Source: Pseudopyrenochaeta lycopersici
Taxonomy: Eukaryota; Ascomycota; Dothideomycetes; Pleosporales; Pseudopyrenochaetaceae
Assembly: GCA_003313425.1 (NCBI GenBank)
Contig: NHZP01000018.1
Span: 434,001-498,000 of the forward strand
Direction: 5' to 3'
Length of the DNA: 64,000 nucleotides
Shown here piece after piece: positions 1-12,184 of this stretch. The notes beneath the pieces are model-generated. The model was not told the DNA's origin. It made no database searches and worked only from the letters and a program-made list of their open reading frames with translations. Position 1 is the stretch's first letter, and the number at the start of each line of letters is the position of its first letter. The position numbers and the translations under genes are program-made.

Positions 1-123
1 ATTATCGGTACCGGGAGTCCGTGTACCGGGAATGGATGGCGTCCCACCGTCTGCAGGATGTATCTGCACAACCGGGATGGGTGAATCGCGGTTTGCAAGA
101 GGCTCTGCGCCTTCGGAGCCCAT
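1..123 (-). CDS. N-terminal end of an unidentified protein, cut by the left edge
   Basis: Only the first 41 codons are present. The ATG sits at 123-121 in a good fungal context (CAAC before ATGG), and the frame stays open to position 1. The peptide begins MGSEGAEPLANRDSPIPVV and continues with Pro, Gly and Thr, which looks like a disordered protein N-terminus. No domain is visible, so no function is proposed. An upstream stretch in the same frame extends the ORF to 229 without another ATG close by, and I take it as 5' leader. It is divergent from the kinase gene at 1424. Confidence is limited because the fragment is short. Confidence 0.45.
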   Translation of the reverse strand, partial: MGSEGAEPLANRDSPIPVVQIHPADGGTPSIPGTRTPGTDN

Positions 124-1423
124 GTTGATGGTTTGAAGGAGAGATTTCTCTGTGCTTGCCTAGGGATTTCTTTCCTTGCTCTTTCCGGTTTGAAGTGACA
201 CAGCTGAAGTTATATAGAAGCGCATACAAACAGATGGATTATAATGCAACCTTGATGTACTACGAGTAAATGGTGAGGACGATATGGTCTTTGAGATTGT
301 CGCACTGTGCCTCTCATCCAAGGAAGTTGCGTGTACGGGACTGGTCACATGTGGCTGAGGACCGCGCTTTTCCGGCCTTGAGCGCACGTCCTTACTAGAT
401 GCAGTAAATAATAGAGAAAAAAAAACGATTCTAGGCTCTATATGGTGTATGGAATAACTCGCGAAATGTAGGCGTGGTAGTGCCGGTAAGAATGTTTAGA
501 GGTGTCTGCGTAGGTGTGGATGACGCACATGCATGTGAACCCGTGGTTGCGGCTTGGTACTGGTTCTGTGGCACGTTATTCCGGCAAATTCCCACGCGAG
601 TCTGTGCTTGATGGGTGTGCGCGACCCTGATGATCAGGGGGCAGACAGGTGCTACATAGTTATAGCAGCGGATAATTTCGCAGAAGACTGCTAGTCAATG
701 TTCCAAGCTTCATTAAATACAGGTTGGTATAATAGAGACGGTGGAGCGGTTCTGCGGCATTCCCGCTGTCATGTTTCGTGGGCCGCATCAATCAAAGGGT
801 CCATCCGGCAAGATTGAGGGTTCAATATCTATGCACATGCTGAGAGCCTTGCGACGTACCTTGGGCGGATGAGCAGCAAGGTAACGGTCGCACGGCTTTG
901 GGTGCAGGGCCACGAGGACCGCACAGAGAGGCAATAACAGGTGTTGGACTCCAGACTGCCGCTGCTTGCTTGGATGGGTTGGTTTCCTGGGAGAGGAAAG
1001 TTGTTTTGATAATATCCGATTCGTTGCGGGAGGACCGTGAGGACAGGGGCTCGGTCAACTAGACAACCTTGAACGTCTAGTGTGGCTTTTGGCGGGCTGC
1101 AACCCTCACTGCAACTTTGACGACCACCATCGTTAGCTTCATCGTCTCCTTAGCACACACAGGAGCGCGTCTCTCTTTGAGCCCGCACGATCCTCTCCCT
1201 TTAGTACCCTTGTCTGCACACTCGCTCGACGTACAGGCGGCACTGCTGACCCTGCACACCGCCGCCCTCGGACCGTTTCGATATGTTAGCATAGTCTCCA
1301 CCGGAGCCCAAGCTCGTCGCTTGGAGACCGTCTCCGTGTTTTCAGAGGGAGAGCACAACAAAGCGTCGGTTGGCGGCAGCGCTGGTACTGCCCCAGCGCG
1401 TGTAGACAGAGACTGTGGTGCTG
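124..1423. other. Intergenic region, divergent promoters
   Basis: This 1.3-kb stretch separates the left-edge minus-strand gene from the DYRK kinase. It probably contains both promoters and the kinase 5' leader. Open frames on both strands here (for example 1077-1562 minus and 1117-1509 plus) have no recognisable protein content or exon structure. I see no RNA gene or repeat. Confidence 0.5.
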
Positions 1424-4400
1424 ATGATGTCGACGCAGCCGCGGACCGCTCCTCGAACCATGGAGTCGATGAATGTGCCCGTCCGGTCAGGATCCAATAT
1501 ATCAGCTGAGGACTCGAGCGGCTCATCAGGTACGATTCATGGGCACAGTCGCAATGGGGCAATTGTGCAATGGGGCGATCGTGGTGCTAATGGGCCTGCT
1601 GCAGAAGACCGAGTCCGCAAGTTCCAGAAGACGAGCGACAATGGCAGCCGGCTGCGCAAGACAAGCGCCACGAACGCTATCAATGCCGCACGACCGCTGC
1701 CCGCAAACAATAACAACACTGCAGCACTGCGGGCAAGGGCCAAGGTGCCGCTGGGCCCCAGGGAGCGGCCACAGGATTTCACAAAGCAGAGGTAGGAATG
1801 CTGTCGAGGGAAGACTCGGCATGACATGGAACTGACGCATCAACCTGTGCAGGATTGTCAGCGGGGCCAGCGTTGCTTCTGTCGAGAGTCGCTCGTTCCT
1901 GCCCACGCTTGCAAACGAGGCAACCACGCGCTCGGCCGCCTCGAACCCGCGCTTCAGCTTCTCCAACCAGCCCGACCCCCCCCAGGCGGCCAGCGAGCCC
2001 AGCGACGGCACCGGCTCCTACGACTTCCTACCCTCGGTCAACTTTGACGACTTCGCCAACAGCCTCGCCTATGAGCCCGATCTGAGCGACTTTCCTGCCC
2101 CGGGCACCTTCAAGAGCACCGTGCCTGCCACCACCACCACCACCATGCAGTCTTTCACCAGCGCCTCGGCTGATCCACGGCCTGCACGCAGCAACTCCTT
2201 CATTCGCCGCTTTAGCCAGTCCAACAGCAGAAAACCCAGCACCGCGTCCACTGCCTCCACTTCCACATTCGCCTCGGACGCGTCGTCGATGCCCCCGCCG
2301 CCTGCCTCCAACAACATGGCTATCCGCACGCGCCGGCAGAGCCAATTCCCTGCACAGGCGCCGCCAAACCCTGCTGCACGTGCACCACGAAAGAGCGTTG
2401 GGCCCGGAATGCTGCCAACCAACAGTTTCGACGGCCGGCACGACATGGCCAGGCTGCCTGGTGACACGGCACAGCCTGGTATCGGCCGCTCGCCTTCATT
2501 GAATAGAGGCAATCGGCGAGAGACCCTAAATACAAACCTGAATAACACAACCGGCGTGCCCAGGCTGCCCAATGCAACACGAAGTGCGAAAGCAAAGTCC
2601 TTTCACCCGCCCTCGAGACCGCAGCCTGGGCACCTGGCGGTCTCGTCCATGACACCAGACCCAGGCTCAATGTCTCTCAGCCACGCCCGCTCACCAGGCA
2701 AGTCCCCAGCCCAGCGAACACACACGCCCTCGTCCACTTCGAGCAAGCGACAGTCGACTGCGCCACATATATCTGGGCTGGGAGCCAGGACCATAAGCCC
2801 CACGGATGCTCGACGACTACGAAGGCTCTCTATGAACCCCAATCCTCCTGGTGGCCCTGTTGGCCCCCCTACACCGCAGGGCGACCCGTCATTTGACGAT
2901 CGTGCTTATAGCCAGTCCCCAGCTATGGTGTTCGGCAAGAGCATGACGCCATCATCTGCACGCGCAACGCCAGAGCAGAATCGCAAGTCGTACGCGTCTG
3001 GTATATCGTTGTCGTCTAATTCTAGCCTCAACTCGCTGAAAATTGGCAACTCCGCCATACCAATGCGGGCCAACCCTGTGCTATCAAGCTCACGACTACC
3101 TACTCCTAAGACAAGGAACGTGCATAGTTCAGCTGCTGGAGAGGAAGAAGAAGTGCCTCCCGTCCCAGCCATTCCAAAGGCCTATGAGTCGCCAAAAGAT
3201 CCTGAACGTGGCAGCTTTGCATTTTCGACGGCATCCATAAAATTGAGCATGCCCCCACCATCAGCACCTCCTGTTCAAGACCCTGTTAGCCCAAGTATTC
3301 ACCTCGTAGAGCCTAGCCGTAATGAGGCTCAGGGTGCTAGCCCTGCAAAGACAGATTCTGCCAAGAAAAGCCCTGGATCCATCAGGCATCGAAGAGGTTT
3401 GACCGTTGGATCAGGATCTGAGCATGAGAGGTCACCCGCAGTGCAACAGTCAAGCAAGAAGAACTTGCAGCCAATCAGACTTCCGCCATTGAACCTGCTT
3501 CCCCTTGGCACACGGTTCAATAATCGAATCTCATCCTTTCCAGCGCCATCTGCTGAGGTTGACGACCGCAATGTCACGCCACCGCCAAAGCGTGCTACGA
3601 ACAAGACACCTAGCACGCCCATGACGGCATCAAAGGCGAGTTTCTTTTCGAGGAGCAATCACCAAGACCAGTATCATCAGGGTAAACACCTTCGCAGTAG
3701 CAGTTCGGCTTTCAACCTACGTGCACCAGAATCTTCGCTTGAGGGCACCCCCAACATTGGCGCAATGCCCATCCCGACTCTGAACCCTACACGGCAAACA
3801 ACAACACCCTTTGCTTCGAATTCCTTGCCCAAAGGAAGTGGGGAATTTGCTCGCCTTCAGCCGCGGCCAAGCGGAGAATACAAATATAACAACAGGGATG
3901 TGGAGTTGCAGACTATGTCGTCTAACGCTCCCCGTCCGCTACAGAAGAAGGATACATCAGACTCTACACACACGTCCACGTCGACAGAACCAGAAACACC
4001 ATCTTCTAGTTCCTCATTGAGGCGAAAACTGAGTTTGAGTGGTTGGCGGCGAGCATCTTCGAAGGCTACATCTCATCCTTCCCAAACAGCACAGGCTAGA
4101 AAGATGGCCCATAAAATCGATGAGCCGGCACCACAACCACCAAAGCATGGCGATATGCCCCCACCTCGATTACCCGCGTCGGCTACCTGGAGCGGTGCCA
4201 TCGGCCTGAGCCCTACTCCTACTGCCAACCGTACGCGACCGTCACTAGATTTCACTCGCCGTAAAACCTCCACAGCGACCATTTCTAGCGACACTGATAT
4301 CGAGAAGCCTGGCGTTCGAAAGGCTACTGCGAACACTGGGACTCGCGCACTGTCCGGATACACCGACCAAAGTGCCAATCAGCCGGCTTCAAAGTCTTCG

Positions 4401-6200
4401 ATCTTGACACCCGTGCAGCGCATGCTTGGCTCAAAGAGTTCTTCAAATATGCTCAGAGCCCGCAATCTAGACCCGAACCTCGACAGAGACGATCTGGGGG
4501 CCGACGAAGAAATGAGAAAGCTCGCCTCGAAACGAAAGGACTTCGAACATGCAGCACGTGATGTAGACGAGCTTCGCAAGCGTGCTAAGCCTCAGGATCG
4601 CGTAACCCCGGCGCAAGCTCTACAAATGGTCAATTTGAACATCTTTGAAAGGGGCGAAATCATTGACTACAAGGAAATATACTTCTGCGGAACGAAGAAC
4701 GCAAAGAAGCACGTTGGTGACCTCAATGCCCAAACGGCTAATTTTGGTTACGATGATGAGCGGGGCGACTACAACATCGTTCTTGGGGACCACCTAGCCT
4801 ATCGATACGAAGTCGTGGACCTTCTTGGGAAGGGTAGCTTCGGACAGGTTGTGCGCTGCGTAGACCATAAGACAGGAGGGCTTGAAGCGATTAAGATCAT
4901 CCGAAACAAGAAGCGCTTCCATCAGCAAGCTTTGGTCGAAGTCAACATTCTCCAAAAGCTGCGCGAATGGGTGAGTTCTCGCGTCGTCTGGTCGTTCCGT
5001 ACTTAATGCTAACCAATTAACAGGATCCTGACAATAAGCATAGCATGATTAACTTTACGCAAAGCTTCTATTTCCGTGGCCATCTTTGCATCTCTACCGA
5101 GCTACTTGGCATGAACTTGTACGAGTTCATCAAGGCGCACGAGTTTAAGGGCTTTTCGCTTCGCCTTATACGCCGTTTCTGTAAACAGATGCTGGCCTCA
5201 CTAGTACTGTTAAAGAGCCAGAAAGTCATTCACTGCGATTTGAAGCCTGAAAACATCCTCCTTGCGCACCCATTGCATTCGGAGATCAAGGTCATCGATT
5301 TTGGATCTAGTTGCTTTGAGACCGAGAAGGTCTACACGTATATTCAATCGCGTTTCTACCGGTCGCCCGAGGTCATACTGGGCATGAGCTATGGCCTGCC
5401 TATCGACATGTGGAGTCTAGGATGTATTCTCGCGGAATTGTTGACGGGGTATCCCATCTTCCCAGGAGAGAACGAACAAGAACAGCTTGCGTGCATTATG
5501 GAGATATTCGGGCCTCCAGAAAAGCACTTGATCGAAAAGAGCAGCAGGAAGAAGCTCTTCTTTGATTCTATGGGTAAGCCGAGAGTAACAGTCTCGACGA
5601 AAGGCCGCCGACGCCGGCCAAGCTCGAAGACGCTCCAGCAAGCGCTCAAGTGCGATGACGAAGCGTTTCTCGATTTCATCGCGAGATGTCTTCGATGGGA
5701 CCCTGAACGCCGCATGAAGCCGGACGAGGCTATGCATCACGAATTTATTACTGGCGTCCGCAAAAACACCCGCCCGCCTCCACGGCTCAACGGTACCTCC
5801 CACGTCTCTTCTCCTGTAAAGCGCTTTCCACCCTCGCAAACACCTCAAGCGCGCGTACGGCCGCTCCCTGAGCCACCAACAACGAGCTTCAAGAACGGTG
5901 CGGCGGTTCCAGCGCACCGCGACGTATCGAATAGTTCGTCTCCCGTGAAGGCACATGCCCCGCAGCGACGCCACTCGACCGTTCAAGGAGGTCAGTCCGG
6001 GGCAGCGGGAACTAAGCGTGCTGCGAATGGAGCCCCACTGAACTCCGTGAGTGGGAGCGGCCTTCCGCGAGCGGCGCAACGGAGTGTGTCGGGCAAGCCT
6101 GATCTTGCTTCGGCGGCAGCGATTGCTAGTTTGGTAAGCGCGCCTCAGTTTGACGTGGATTTCGAATGGTTTGCTAATTGTGAAGTAGAAATCGCGCTAG
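1424..6200 (+). CDS. pom1: Pom1-like DYRK-family protein kinase
   Basis: Dual-specificity tyrosine-regulated kinase of the Pom1 type; in fission yeast Pom1 forms cell-end gradients that control polarity and mitotic entry. My model is 1424-1791, 1853-4970, 5024-6133 and 6189-6200, giving about 1535 aa. The first ATG pair (1424/1427) follows an in-frame TAG at 1403. Joins keep frame: phase 2 at 1791/1853 (KQR then IVSG) and phase 0 at 4970/5024 (LREW then DPDNKH). Residues 1-1080 are Ser/Pro-rich and disordered. The kinase has the glycine loop GKGSFG near 1115, HCDLKPEN (Asp about 1234), DFG (Asp about 1254) and the DYRK activation-loop YTY (Tyr about 1266 and 1268) followed by SRFYRSPEVILG. 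The tail is basic and Pro-rich. A 12-nt last exon is inferred from a good GTAAGC donor, a TGCTAAT branch site and TAG acceptor; without splicing the frame stops at 6223. Confidence 0.9.
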
Positions 6201-7802
6201 TTCCGTTACGACACTCGGAATAGGCATCAGTGCGCCTGTCTAGGCACATATGATTATGTGGAAATATCATGAAGATTATAATACTATTTAATACTGTTCT
6301 TCGGAAGCGTTTGAGGAGGTGTGGAGGGGGTTGTTGTGTTCATGGATTCTGCATGCATTTCTACTCTGCGACGTTTATACCCCGAAAAGTCTCAATGAGC
6401 ATATCTGCATGAGGGCATTGGATAGGCCGGAGGTCATGTTATATTGGAGGTTGATCCATCTCGTGATGACAGGCATTAAGGGCGTTATTTCTACTTTAGA
6501 TCTCCTGGGCTGGCTTTCTAATGTGATGATGAGTTTGGGTCAGCAAGCACTGCTCCACTTTGGCAGTGCATACCATCAGTAACGAAGTGCAGTATTGATG
6601 CATTTGTCGAGGACACTCCATGGCTCAAGCGACTTGCCGTCATAGTTGCCTCCCCTATCAGAAGACTACTCTAAATCTCGTCTTGTTTGCGCCATGAAAA
6701 GCAAGACACTTTAAAGACTTGAAGCAAGCGGTACCTGATCTACAAATCAGATTCCACTAAGCGCTACTTAAATAGTGCAGGTGCACTTGCGGACAGATGC
6801 GGAGTAGCTTAGGCACATGCCGACAAAGGGTTGAGATTGCTTTTTGCAAGCTACCCCACAAGATTGACAAGCCGCTTTGAGTCGCATTCTGATGGGCGCG
6901 GGCAGCTAATTAGACTGCATTTCCAGAGATTGCTATAACGTGTGTGCTTGCTCATAATCAACCGCGGCCTTTTCCCAAACCACCGATTCCCCGATCTCGG
7001 CCAAGCGACCGTTATGCAGGGACATGGTCTAAGCGCTGCTACAGGCCGGCGGCGGGAATGGTTCGAGGTCTTCCGTTTCTCCCCACACGGTAGAATCATC
7101 CATCTTGTAACAGGATTGCTAATGTGTCCGCACTCGTGCGATTGTAATAATAACTAATCTGTGACGCCCACGGGCCCACGAAACCGATGCCGGGAACCCT
7201 CGGTTGATGCGCTTGCTCGCTGTGAAGATTTTCACAGGCGCACTCCGACTACTTTTGTGTGGTACCGTGGTTGCCTCTTTAAACCTCTGTCCCAACCACT
7301 CGCGGCCGCGGATGGCAATCTAATCTCATTTCACACCCTCTCTTTTGCAAACTCTACTCTTCACACTTTCCTATTTGCAGGCCGTGTCCAACTGGTGCTG
7401 CTGTCTCAGGCTCGTGTTCCGCGTTTCCGCTCTCGAATCAACATCTTACGCTTTAGTCCCCACCCGCAAGACAAACCGCGAGGCTAGATTTCCTTTTGTC
7501 CAGACGCAGCAGCATAATTAGGCACCTGCCTGAACGCCTCTCGTCAAACTGTTCCTCTGCATCTATTCTTTAGCCTCTGATCGACTAACCATCCGTTCCG
7601 GTGGCGCAGCGCTCGCCATTGCCAAATAGGCTCGCAGCTACAAACCATCACGCGACCCAAATTCGAGTAGCAGGGTTCGCAATTATTCAACTGTTTGCTT
7701 AGAATATCAGCGGTTGCATCAGGGTATCCGTCCCTGCCCGCTGCCTTCAAATACTTCCCCTCGAGCCCACTGCATCTGTTGCCACTTTCGGCTATCACCA
7801 CC
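6201..7802. other. Intergenic region
   Basis: About 1.6 kb between the kinase and IDO. The right half (about 7300-7560) is rich in C and T on the plus strand, as expected for a fungal promoter and 5' leader of the downstream gene. Short ORFs at 6319-6582 and 7161-7487 lack support: no ATG in good context for the second, and no recognisable motifs in either. Confidence 0.5.
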
Positions 7803-9331
7803 ATGCTTCCACCACTTCCTCGGCTGAGCGACTTCGACGTCTCTCCACAGAATGGCTTCCTACCAGACGAGATCCCTCTCGATATTCTGCCTGATAGGTA
7901 CTACCAACCATGGGAGACCATTGTACGCAACTTCCAGAGTTTAATTCTCGCCAAGCGGTTACGCCGCATAGTCGACGCACTGCCAGTACTCGAGACCGAT
8001 CTACTCCTTACAGAAGCCGAATGGCGCCGAGCATATTCTATCCTCGGCTTCATCGCGCACGGATACATTTGGGGAGGAGACAGACCAGCCGACGTAAGTC
8101 TTGAGTACCTGAATGCTGATGCCAATGTGAAGCTAACCTCACTGTACAGATTGTACCGTCTTCCATCTCAGTGCCGTTCTTGAAGGCATGTAAACACCTT
8201 GAGTTGCCTCCTGTTGCCACATATGCAGGTGTCTGCTTGTGGAATTGGCGGCCCTTGTTTGACGGCGAGTCGATGGACTCGTTGGACAACCTCTCAACAC
8301 ACATGACCTTCACTGGCTCGCTGGACGAATCATGGTTCTACTTGGTGTCGGTAGCGATCGAAGCAAGGGCCGGTCCAATCATCCCAATGATGATCGAAGC
8401 TATCGCAGCTGCTCGACGGAATGACAGCACCACGGTTGTGAAGTGCTTGAGATCATTCGCTGAGCGTTTGGATGAGCTCGGTACCCTGCTTGAGCGCATG
8501 TATGAGAGTTGCGATCCCCATGTGTTCTACCACCGTATCCGGCCATTTCTAGCCGGCAGCAAGAACATGGGAGATGCTGGACTTCCTAATGGAGTCATAT
8601 TCGATGACGGCACTGGCGAGCAGCCCTACGTTCAGTACAGTGGCGGCAGCAACGCGCAAAGCTCCATCATCCAATTTTTCGACGTTGTCCTAGGTATCGA
8701 GCATCGTCCCACTGGCGAAAAACGAGCAGATACTCCAGACTCAGACAGTGGAGCCGTCTCATCGCCACCGCACGGTTTCATTCAAGACATGCGGAAATAC
8801 ATGCCGGGACCCCATCGTAGGTTTCTGGAGCATATGGAGAGCATCTCCAATATCCGGGAATACGTCACATCGAACCGCAACAATCGTGCTTTAACAATCG
8901 CATACGATGCTTGTCTGGCTATGCTACGAAGCTTACGCGACAAGCACATTCAGCTCGTCTCTCGATACATTATCATTAAATCGAGGGAGTCTCGCTCACA
9001 CTCCCGTTCACTGTCGCCGAAGCAAGCAAGCACACAGCGTGTCAACATTGCCAATACGGTGGCACGCACTGGCAGCAAGAAGCTTCGGGGTACTGGCGGG
9101 ACAGCCCTGATTCCTTTCCTGAAGCAAGCACGAGATGAGACTGGCGAACCTGCCATTGATGCCTGGGCGCGACGGCTGCTTAACAATGGTCCTGGAGACT
9201 TTGGCAGTGTTGATGACGGTGTCGCGAGACTGGGCAAAGTCGCAGAAGGTCTTGACGGAGAAGTCGAGGTTGTCGGCCTTGCTGGGACCTGGAGCGTGGA
9301 TGATAGTGAGGGTGGCATATGCCACTGGTAA
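7803..9331 (+). CDS. Indoleamine 2,3-dioxygenase (IDO)
   Basis: Heme dioxygenase that opens the indole ring of L-tryptophan to N-formylkynurenine, the first step of the kynurenine route to NAD (BNA2 in yeast). Exons 7803-8093 and 8150-9331 join in phase 0 (donor GTAAGT, acceptor ACAG), giving 490 aa. Family motifs: SWFYLVSVAIEARAG near the distal pocket, the block GGSNAQSSIIQFFDVVLGI, the block MPGPHRRFLEHM, and RDKHIQLVSRYI, whose His363 matches the proximal heme ligand (His346 in human IDO1). The C-terminal third is longer than in animal enzymes, as is usual in fungi. The start is the first ATG in frame. Filamentous fungi often carry several IDO paralogues, and I cannot tell which class this is. 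Confidence 0.93.
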
Positions 9332-10014
9332 TCTTTTGTTTTAACTAAAAGCATTCTCTTCGGCGTTGGGTCTCGGAACTGGCGATTATACCATTTACTA
9401 CGCCCAGAAAAACCTTGACATGGTTACAAAGTAAGACTTCATAGCTTCGTTGCACAGCATTTTCTAGATAGCGGATATAATCTCCACATTATACATTCCA
9501 AGCTTCCTTGCTCCATTCCAGGCAAGCCAAAAAGTATATTCAAGATCCGCAAGCTTCTTAATTGCATCATAGCCACCATCCAAAAAAGTGCGCCATGGTC
9601 ATTTGACCCTGCCGAGTAGACACTTCTAGACTCGACGAGAAAATGTTGAAACAAACGCACGATTTCCCTGGACGCGTGTCTCAGATCCAAAGCGCCACTT
9701 TCGTCACATCTCCCGCAGGTGGCCCTTGAAGATGCCACATGCAGGGCACGTTGCGCGATCGTGAGTGCGGAAGGCGTGGGGCCTGGATATTTGGCCAGCT
9801 GAGAAAGTGACGTCATTTTGCACATGCGTGTTTGCGCAAACAACACCGAATGCGGTGCGCGTGAAGAGAGGATATAAACCTACCGTGTTTCCTGCAGCTG
9901 GGTTATTTTGTAGAGAACAAATTGAATACCTTCATACAAACTTGTTAAAGAATACATACCCGCTTCGAATCCTTGCGACTTCGTTCAACCAATAAAACAA
10001 TCAATAGAATCATT
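9332..10014. other. Intergenic region upstream of the CsbD-like gene
   Basis: 683 bp. It holds the 3' end of IDO and the promoter of the next gene. Apart from the TATA-like site listed separately I see no gene; the minus ORF 9439-9846 has no recognisable content. Confidence 0.5.
9873..9878 (+). promoter_or_regulatory. TATA-like box of the CsbD-like gene
   Basis: TATAAA lies 137 bp upstream of the ATG at 10015, a plausible distance for a fungal core promoter. Sequence match only; no start-site data. Confidence 0.45.
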
Positions 10015-10609
10015 ATGGCGAATACCAGCACCAACAAGGACCAAACCTCTACTCTTCAGAGTTATGTCGACCAAGCGACTGGCGCAGTACAAAGCGCTAT
10101 CGGCTCGTTGACCGGCAGCACTGCCGACAAGGTACGTACCTTCTCTCAGATATCCTCTCCATATCCTAACCCCTCCACAGGCCCAAGGCGAGAACCGCAA
10201 AGCGACCGCAGACGCCGAGAACACACTTTCTCACACCGCCGCCAAAGCTGGCCCCTTTGCACTCTCACCCTCAGGCGGTGTCGCAAAAGACGACCCAAAC
10301 CGCACCGCCGGCAGCTGGAACCAGAATGTTGGTGCGGCAAAGGAAGCAATTGGTGGATTCGTCGGCGCAGAGGGCCTCAAGCAGGAGGGCATTCGCCAGA
10401 ACCAGGAGGGCAAGGCCCAGGAGGCGCAGGGCCAGTTGACGGATCTGGGCAAGGGCATTCAGGATAGGGTTGGGGGTGCGATTGGAGGTGCGGTGGCGGG
10501 GTTGACGGGGAACGAGGCGCAGAAGGCGGAGGCGCAGAGACAGCACGATGAAGGGAAGACGAGGCAGAGGGGGGTTGAGGTTGATTTGCAGAAGCAGGTG
10601 CCCCAGTAG
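10015..10609 (+). CDS. CsbD-like / Hmp1-like stress protein
   Basis: Small hydrophilic protein of the fungal CsbD-like group. Bacterial CsbD is a sigma-B stress protein, and fungal relatives are often labelled mismatch/cruciform DNA-binding protein Hmp1. Exons 10015-10131 and 10181-10609 join in phase 0 (donor GTACGT, acceptor CACAG), giving 181 aa. The diagnostic helical repeat region contains SWNQNVGAAKEAIGGFVGAE followed by Gln/Gly/Lys-rich segments (GLKQEGIRQNQEGKAQEAQG) and an amphipathic GGAIGGAVAG stretch. No signal peptide or strong membrane helix is present. The biochemical role of this family in fungi is uncertain; stress induction is inferred from relatives. Confidence 0.85.
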
Positions 10610-11954
10610 ACTGCATGTCTTGTTGTGGGGTTGGTGAGGTACATTTTGGAGGATCTGGAAGGTTTGCTTGGGCTACGTCTCCGGCAAGAGGGTAGATCTG
10701 CTTTGATGGTTATGGATGATATCCCCTTTTCCTACTGTTCTGTTATCGGCTTGGAACTCAGATTAATTGATGCGTTTCGTGATCGAGATAGTGTGTTTGA
10801 GCTTCATCGTGACGAATAGAAAAGATTGCCCTCTGTGTGAATGATCGGCCCTTCGCCGCTATTGTGTTTTCTCTATGCATCTCTTCTCTTTGAAACTAGG
10901 TTCAGACACGTCATTAGCTGCTGGCATGTACCTTGCTGCTTCTCAATCAGACAGTGTGGCAGTAATTGGCTAATGTCGCTGCGAGTATGGATTGTGGGAG
11001 GGCCTGTCCCATTGGGACTGCAGGCGATTGAAATGCTTGTGCTATTTATGAACATGGAGCATGCGTTTTGTTCCATTGGAGTCAAATCATAATCATGCAA
11101 TAGCGTCCTTCCGGCCCACTTTCCCCAGTAGTCTGAACTTTTTTCTGTAGTGGCCAAGGCATAGCGCATGGCTGACCATGCATGAATAGGACCGAAACTT
11201 GAAAGATTGCTGTGGCATTACCGATATCGAGGCACACACCAAACTCCATGACATCGAGATGTGAAATGCGGTTCCTGGCCATTTGACGTCATGTCAGAGT
11301 GGGATTGGGGGCACAATCAAAGAGAGTTTGATGAAACCGCCTTCCGCGACCCCAGATTCTAGCCACATCTGTCTAAAGATAGCAAAAAACCTGCCACAGT
11401 TGAAGAGGCTTGACCTCAACAACCACCCGCAATGATGTATGGATCCGCAAGGCTTGCGTAGCTGGCAGGGAAGCGACGAGCCACATGTGGCGTAGTCCAG
11501 CCGAGCCTTCCGAACGCGAAAGCAAGCTGCATGACGGTGCCTTCCAAGAAACACGCGCAAGCCTCCCAGCCTCAAGTTTTCGCGTCAAGTCGTGCGTGTG
11601 ACGCACGCCTGTGTGCAGTAGAGATCTTGGACAGTGAGGAAGAACTTGGCTGGCGAGGCCTGGATTCCGGAAACTGGTGAGGTGAGACGGACAGGCCTGT
11701 ATGGTGTGGCGCTTTCCGTAGTCCGGCTATGCGGCAATCCCTGCACTGTCGCTTGTTTGGCTGTGTTGTGGCAGCTACGTCATCAAGATGTGGTCATGAG
11801 CTGCTCCCATTCCTCCCATAAATACTAGCCTGGCTACCGTCTTTGTTTGCCAAACAGAAACCTCCATTACACAGCTCTCTCCAAGCTACTTGAACATTCA
11901 AACCACGCTCCAAACCAACCACTTCTCCAAAAACAACCACAACACACCTTCATC
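10610..11954. other. Intergenic region upstream of PMP3
   Basis: About 1.35 kb. Only short unsupported ORFs are present. An ATAAATA TATA-like element is listed separately, and the leader before the PMP3 ATG is CA/CT-rich (repeated ACCAC and CAACCAC). Its length, for a 57-residue product, suggests extended upstream regulation, but I identify no specific sites. Confidence 0.5.
11818..11824 (+). promoter_or_regulatory. TATA-like box of PMP3
   Basis: ATAAATA lies 137 bp before the ATG at 11955. Position and sequence fit a core promoter element; not otherwise supported. Confidence 0.4.
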
Positions 11955-12184
11955 ATGCCGTTCACCGCCAGCGACATCTGCAAGATCCTCTTCGCCATTA
12001 TCCTCCCTCCACTAGGTGTCTTCCTCGAGCGCGGCTGCAATGCTGATTTCCTCATCAACATCCTGTTGACCGTCCTTGGTTACATTCCCGTAAGTTCCGC
12101 TGCCTGCTGCATGCCTCAAGATCACACCACTAACAAAACGCCCAGGGAATCATCCACGCTCTGTACATTATATTTAAGTTTTAG
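11955..12184 (+). CDS. PMP3: Plasma membrane proteolipid 3 (PMP3/UPF0057)
   Basis: Tiny two-helix membrane proteolipid of the PMP3/RCI2 family, which in yeast and plants influences membrane potential and salt tolerance. Exons 11955-12089 and 12146-12184 join in phase 0 (donor GTAAGT, acceptor CCCAG), giving 57 aa. Helix 1 is ICKILFAIILPPLGVFLE and helix 2 is FLINILLTVLGYIPGIIHAL, with the family motif LPPLGVFLERGC between them. The C-terminus YIIFKF is typical. The gene is easy to miss because the second exon codes for only 12 residues. Confidence 0.95.

Noticed and set aside
1526..2011. 161-codon minus ORF
   Set aside because: Overlaps the first exons of the kinase gene, whose frame continues across a clean intron.
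5417..6079. 220-codon minus ORF
   Set aside because: Antisense to the well-supported DYRK kinase domain and tail; no motif of its own.
7161..7487. 108-codon plus ORF before IDO
   Set aside because: No ATG start, CT-rich leader-like sequence and no recognisable motif; more likely promoter and 5' leader.
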